In this document: positions 60,441-64,000 of the stretch, in pieces | Position numbering within the stretch: the stretch's first letter is position 1 | Layout: each line of letters begins with the position of its first letter | Assembly (NCBI RefSeq): GCF_000012885.1 | Contig: NC_007498.2 | Coordinates: forward strand, 1,302,001-1,366,000 | DNA: 64,000 nt | Direction of reading: 5' to 3' | Origin: Syntrophotalea carbinolica DSM 2380 | GTDB taxonomy: Bacteria > Desulfobacterota > Desulfuromonadia > Desulfuromonadales > Syntrophotaleaceae | Notes under the pieces: model-generated | What the model saw: the letters and a program-made list of their open reading frames with translations, nothing else | Database searches by the model: none | What the model was told of the DNA's origin: nothing | Made by a program: the position numbers and the translations under genes

Positions 60441-61187
60441 TTAAAACATATGGAAACTCTGAACCAGGGAGCCGACGATCAAGGTCCAGCCATCGACCAG
60501 CACGAACAGCAGAAGCTTGAACGGCAGCGAAATGATAATGGGCGGCAGCATCATCATGCCCATGGACATGAGCACCGAGGCGACGATCATGTCGATGACC
60601 AGAAACGGAATATAGATCATGAAGCCGATCTGGAAGGCACGTTTGAGTTCAGACAGCATAAAGGCCGGAATCAGCGTCAGAGTCGGCACGTCCTCTTTGC
60701 CGGCAGGGTCCGGATGGCCGCTGATCTCCATCAGCAAGCTCAATTCGCTTTCTGTGGTCTGGGAAAACATGAACTGGCGCATCGGTTCCACCGCCAGGGT
60801 GAGCGCTTGTTTCTGGTCGATTTTTTGCGTCAGGTAAGGTTGCACGGCCTGGTCGTTTATTTGGTTGAAGACCGGCGACATGACGAAAAAGGTCAGAAAC
60901 AGCGACAGGCCGATGATGACCTGATTCGGCGGCATCTGCTGGGTGCCCATGGCCTGGCGCAGAAAGGATAAAACCACGGCAAGGCGGATAAAGGCTGTGG
61001 TCATCAACAGGATGGCCGGGGCGACCGACAAAACCGTCATGATCAGCAGAATCTGCATCAGGGTCGACGGCGGCGCCTGCCCGCCGGCCTGTCCCAGACC
61101 GATGGTAATGGCCGGGACGGGCTCTGCCATAACGCTGGCCGGCAGCACTATCAGCAGCATCAGCACGATGCCGGAGGCCGATTTCAT
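60441..61187 (-). CDS. fliP: Flagellar export protein FliP
   Basis: 248 residues. Signal peptide at 1-21 (IVLMLLIVLPASVMA), then FIRLAVVLSFLRQAMGTQQM and PPNQVIIGLSLFLTFFVMSP, YIPFLVIDMIVASVLMSMGM, all conserved. Core of the export gate, five copies around the channel with FliQ and FliR. Start overlaps the fliO stop by 4 bp. Confidence 0.98.
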   Translation of the reverse strand: MKSASGIVLMLLIVLPASVMAEPVPAITIGLGQAGGQAPPSTLMQILLIMTVLSVAPAILLMTTAFIRLAVVLSFLRQAMGTQQMPPNQVIIGLSLFLTFFVMSPVFNQINDQAVQPYLTQKIDQKQALTLAVEPMRQFMFSQTTESELSLLMEISGHPDPAGKEDVPTLTLIPAFMLSELKRAFQIGFMIYIPFLVIDMIVASVLMSMGMMMLPPIIISLPFKLLLFVLVDGWTLIVGSLVQSFHMF

Positions 61188-61573
61188 GGGGTCTCCTTCA
61201 TGCGTTCCAGCGTCTGCTCAAACGTCTCTTCCCTGGGATCGTCGGCCGGTGCGGGCATCTCGCATAACAGCGCGATGTGTTCGCCCGTCACGCCGAGCAG
61301 CAATTCCCGGTCGCGTACCTTGACCAGATACAGCGCTTTTTTAGGTCCTAAAGGACGCGTTTCGCAGACCTGGATGGCGCCGCCGCGTCCCCCGGCCGGC
61401 CAGGGCAGCCAGCGTTTGGCGGCCGCATAGACAAACAGGATCACGGCCAGCACAAAGGCCAGTCCGGCCCAGAGCCTGAGGCCGCCGGTCAGGGGGCGCT
61501 GCATGGCGTCTGCAGCCTGCAGCACTGCCGGTGACAACAGCACCGTTGCCATGGCGGCGAGGCACTTCATCAT
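61184..61573 (-). CDS. fliO: Flagellar export assembly protein FliO
   Basis: 129 residues. An N-terminal hydrophobic segment with possible signal peptide (LAAMATVLLSPAVLQA), a membrane helix (WAGLAFVLAVILFVYAAA), and a cytoplasmic part with CETRPLGPKKALYLVKVRDR and LLLGVTGEHIALL, the FliO/FliZ pattern. It helps FliP assemble. Two tandem ATGs; the first overlaps the fliN stop. Confidence 0.92.
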   Translation of the reverse strand: MMKCLAAMATVLLSPAVLQAADAMQRPLTGGLRLWAGLAFVLAVILFVYAAAKRWLPWPAGGRGGAIQVCETRPLGPKKALYLVKVRDRELLLGVTGEHIALLCEMPAPADDPREETFEQTLERMKETP

Positions 61574-61881
61574 CCAAGGTTCTCCAGACGTTCTGCCGGA
61601 CTGACGACATCCGTCAAGCGCAGCCCGTAGCGATCCTTGACCATTACGGCTTCGCCGCGGGCGATCAGCCGTGAGTTGACATAGAGATCCAAGGGTTCGC
61701 CGGCAAGCTTGTCCAACTCGATAATGCTTCCCTCCTGCAATTGCAACAGATCTTTGATCGGCATGCGGGTCGATCCGATTTCCACGGAAACTTCCAGCGG
61801 GATGTCGAGCAGAAAGCCGAGTTCGCGTATTTCGTTCTGGGTCGGCGGCGTTTTTGGCGGTGTATTTTCGTCAGTGGGCAT
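61570..61881 (-). CDS. fliN: Flagellar switch protein FliN
   Basis: 103 residues. SpoA domain: FLLDIPLEVSVEIGSTRMPI, LLQLQEGSIIELDKLAGEPL, LYVNSRLIARGEAVMV, RYGLRLTDVVSPAERL, typical of FliN. The first 20 residues are Pro/Thr-rich. Forms the bottom of the C ring and docks FliH-FliI. Confidence 0.97.
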   Translation of the reverse strand: MPTDENTPPKTPPTQNEIRELGFLLDIPLEVSVEIGSTRMPIKDLLQLQEGSIIELDKLAGEPLDLYVNSRLIARGEAVMVKDRYGLRLTDVVSPAERLENLG

Positions 61882-61905
61882 GCTGTCCTCGCTATGGCTT
61901 TTGGC

Positions 61906-62901
61906 CTAAAGATTATTTCGGTTGATGCGGCCTGAGATACGCACGGCCTTTTTCCCTTGATGAGTACCGGCTATGGCCTGAAATTTCGGTTGCCCGGCAG
62001 CTCTGACCTGCAAGGGACTGGATGGGGCGCATCCCAGATCGAGAATATCACCCACTTTAAAGTTTAGAATGTCCCTTACGGTCAGATTCAGGGTCGCCAT
62101 TTGAGCCGACAGGTCGACATCCATCTGCTCGATTTCCTGTTCCAGTTGGGTTTGCCAGGGGCGGTCCTGGCTTTCCGAAAAGACCGCGCTCCCTTCGCGC
62201 ATTTTTTCCTTGAGAGGGTCGAGCATCGCCATGGGCAGGACCAGGACGATTTCGTCTTCAAGGTTATTGCCGGTAACGACGAAGTGCGCCGCCAGCACGG
62301 ATGCATCGCCCGGCACAATGTTGATCAGGCGTGTCGAACTTTCGATTTTCACCAGCGAGCTCTCGATTTTTTCCAGAGGGGCGAAGGTCTTGTTCAAATC
62401 GAGGCAGGCATCCGCAATGGTGTTGCGCAAAACGCTTGTTTCGATGGCTGTGAGGGATCTGCCCGGCAAATTCAGGTTCACGTCAGGTGCCCCGCCGAGC
62501 AGGTGTTCCAGCAGATAAAAGGCCAGTTTTTCCTTGAAGATGAAGACGCCGCGCCAGCGCAGCGGATCGAGACGAATGACGCCCAGCGCATCCCTTCCTG
62601 CCAGTTGCTGTAAAAAGGTGTCGTATTCATACACCTGCATGATGCTCCGGCGCACACCGATGCTGCGTTGCATGCGATTGGTCAGGGAGATGCCCAGGTG
62701 GCGGGCCAGGGTATCGAGGACCAGATCGAAGTTTTCGATTTTACAGTGACGCGGACCTTGCAGCGCCACCAGGTTCAAACTGGAGATTTCCCGTTTGACC
62801 TCGGCCGGCGGCTCCGGCTCTTCATCGCGCAGAGGGATTTCTCCGTCATGCACGGCCGAGAGCAACTCGGCGATCTCCTCTTTGGAAAGAATACGTTCCA
62901 C
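61906..62901 (-). CDS. fliM: Flagellar switch protein FliM
   Basis: 331 residues. N-terminal CheY-binding motif LSKEEIAELLSAV, a CheC-like middle domain and a C-terminal SpoA domain (VDLSAQMATLNLTVRDILNF, KVGDILDLG). Start GTG at 62901, with SD AAGGGG, gives the expected N-terminus ERILSKEEI. Transmits CheY-P binding to rotor switching. Confidence 0.96.
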   Translation of the reverse strand: MERILSKEEIAELLSAVHDGEIPLRDEEPEPPAEVKREISSLNLVALQGPRHCKIENFDLVLDTLARHLGISLTNRMQRSIGVRRSIMQVYEYDTFLQQLAGRDALGVIRLDPLRWRGVFIFKEKLAFYLLEHLLGGAPDVNLNLPGRSLTAIETSVLRNTIADACLDLNKTFAPLEKIESSLVKIESSTRLINIVPGDASVLAAHFVVTGNNLEDEIVLVLPMAMLDPLKEKMREGSAVFSESQDRPWQTQLEQEIEQMDVDLSAQMATLNLTVRDILNFKVGDILDLGCAPSSPLQVRAAGQPKFQAIAGTHQGKKAVRISGRINRNNL

Positions 62902-62911
62902 GCCGCGCCCC

Positions 62912-63415
62912 TTATTGAACCACGAACTCGGTAAAATAAATTTTCTGGACCTTGCCGCGTCGGAAAAAACTGTTGATTTTGGCCATCAATTCCGCTCGCA
63001 GCTGTAATTTCCCCTGCAGATCGGACATCTCGGAAAAAGTCTTGTTGCTGATCAGCAGCAGTACCGCATCACGAATCTGCGGCATACGCTCGGTGGCTTC
63101 CTGGATGGCCAGTTCGCTGTCGACTTCGAGGGTAATGGATGCCTTCAGGTAACGGGTGCCCTGGACATCGAGGATGTTGACGATGAAGGGTTCGACCTCC
63201 ACCATCAGTCCGCTGAGTACCTTGGTGCCGTTGGCGGGAGCCGTGTCTCCGGCGGTTTGTTCTTCCTGTTCAGCCGCCGGGGCATTGGCCTTGCCCATCA
63301 TATAGGCGGCAACTCCGATGGCACCCAGCAGCAGTACGCCGAGAATGCCGATGATGATCAGGTTCTTGTTACCTTTTTTGGCCGAACCGTCTTGCTGAAG
63401 GTCTTTTTCTGCCAT
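62912..63415 (-). CDS. fliL: Flagellar basal-body protein FliL
   Basis: 167 residues. Short cytoplasmic N-terminus, one membrane helix (LIIIGILGVLLLGAIGVAAY, about 19-38), an acidic Gln/Ala-rich linker, and the stomatin-like C-domain (VEPFIVNILDVQGTRYLKAS, LEVDSELAIQEATERMPQIR). FliL stabilises stators. It lies between motB and fliM. Confidence 0.96.
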   Translation of the reverse strand: MAEKDLQQDGSAKKGNKNLIIIGILGVLLLGAIGVAAYMMGKANAPAAEQEEQTAGDTAPANGTKVLSGLMVEVEPFIVNILDVQGTRYLKASITLEVDSELAIQEATERMPQIRDAVLLLISNKTFSEMSDLQGKLQLRAELMAKINSFFRRGKVQKIYFTEFVVQ

Positions 63416-63433
63416 GATATGAATCCTTGAAAG

Positions 63434-64000
63434 CTAAAAGGGAAGTTGGTCGGCAGCGTCGATCAGATAGGGCAACTGCTCTTGATATTGGTTCAGGTTT
63501 TCCAGGACGAATTCCACGCGACGATTGAGAGCCTGTTGTTCGGGGCCAAGCCCCGGCGCCACTGGCCGCTGATCGCCGTAACCGACGGCCGACAGGCGAT
63601 CGAGGGGCAGCAAATCTTCGCCGGCGAAGAATTTCAGCACCGCCACTGCGCGTTGTACCGATATATCCCAGTTGGTGATGGCCGGATTGGCCGGTTTCTG
63701 GTTATCGGTGTGCCCTTCGATGCGCAGCAGTAGCGGCAGCGGTTTGACCAAACCCGCAACTTCCCGCAGTATCGGCAGGGCCGTCGGTTTGAGCTCGGTA
63801 CTGCCGGCATCGAACAGGATGGCGTCCTTGACCCGCAAAATAACCGCCCCCCGGTCCTTGACCAGATCGATGTCGCGGTCGATGCGCAGACGCGCCAGCA
63901 TCGACTGCACGCGGTTGTACAAGCGGCTTACATAATCGTCATCCATGGGAGCGTAGCTGATGACCTGCGGTTTGTTGACTTCGCTGACACTGGAACTCTG
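63434..64000 (-). CDS. motB: Stator protein MotB (OmpA-like domain), N-terminus beyond the window
   Basis: 188 residues visible; the frame stays open to the window end (first visible residues QSSSVSEVNKPQVISYAP), so the membrane helix and plug lie outside. The OmpA/MotB peptidoglycan-binding domain is clear: ILFDAGSTELKPTALPILRE, LLRIEGHTDNQKP, ISVQRAVAVLKFF, LSAVGYGDQRPVAPG, NRRVEFVLENL. It anchors the stator to the cell wall. An OmpA-like protein other than MotB is possible, but place next to fliL favours MotB. Confidence 0.88.
   Translation of the reverse strand, partial: QSSSVSEVNKPQVISYAPMDDDYVSRLYNRVQSMLARLRIDRDIDLVKDRGAVILRVKDAILFDAGSTELKPTALPILREVAGLVKPLPLLLRIEGHTDNQKPANPAITNWDISVQRAVAVLKFFAGEDLLPLDRLSAVGYGDQRPVAPGLGPEQQALNRRVEFVLENLNQYQEQLPYLIDAADQLPF

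Overview
This window is most of a bacterial flagellar gene cluster with a roughly 29 kb glycosylation island built into it. Gene order and content (fliL-M-N-O-P-Q-R, flhB-A-F-G, fliA, flgF-G-A-H-I-J, flgM-N-K-L, csrA-fliW, MAF proteins, flagellins, flaG-fliD-fliS, PilZ proteins), a GC-rich base composition and many TTG/GTG starts suggest a Gram-negative bacterium of the Desulfuromonas/Pelobacter/Geobacter type. This is inference from gene order; no rRNA or taxonomic marker is present. Almost everything is read on the minus strand, so transcription runs from high to low coordinates. The only clear plus-strand gene is a GGDEF protein at 1646.

Layout, following transcription. 64000-53980: end of motB (cut by the window edge), fliL, switch proteins fliM/fliN, export apparatus fliO-P-Q-R-flhB-flhA, then flhF and flhG. 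53983-47443: sigma-28 gene fliA, a small membrane protein, rod and ring genes flgF-G-A-H-I, a 427 bp array of 61 heptamers, and flgJ. 47395-43304: a sigma-28-type promoter, flgM, flgN, flgK, flgL, csrA and fliW. 43288-39139: two MAF (flagellin glycosyltransferase-type) proteins around a 92-residue unknown. 38544-31970: a nonulosonic-acid-like pathway (PseB, PseC, a short NeuB, SDR, aldo/keto reductase, SpsF/PseF-type cytidylyltransferase, PseG) without a PseH acetyltransferase. 31973-28907: a methyltransferase, a radical SAM enzyme and an AT-rich small gene. 28861-24221: a CDP-3,6-dideoxyhexose pathway (RfbF, RfbG, RfbH, epimerase, reductase). 24169-16611: FkbM methyltransferase, three radical SAM enzymes and two glycosyltransferases. 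16562-9247: TPP enzyme, SDR, ATP-grasp ligase, PIG-L deacetylase, formyltransferase and GH57-like enzyme. 8959-3409: two flagellins, flaG, fliD, fliS, a FliT-like protein and a PilZ protein; a second PilZ gene, a FliK-like protein and a small FlhB-like protein follow. The first 151 bases show no recognisable gene.

The parts fit together as follows. The island probably makes one or more unusual sugars and attaches them to the two flagellins through the MAF proteins. FliA and FlgM time late expression through sigma-28 sites, two of which match the textbook consensus almost exactly. CsrA and FliW probably control flagellin translation. Both flagellin leaders and the csrA leader carry the same arrangement: a hairpin with GGA in its loop, then a GGA inside the Shine-Dalgarno 23-25 nt downstream. 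The GGDEF and two PilZ proteins suggest a local c-di-GMP circuit. A family of 7-bp tandem repeats occupies four intergenic sites in the flagellar operons.
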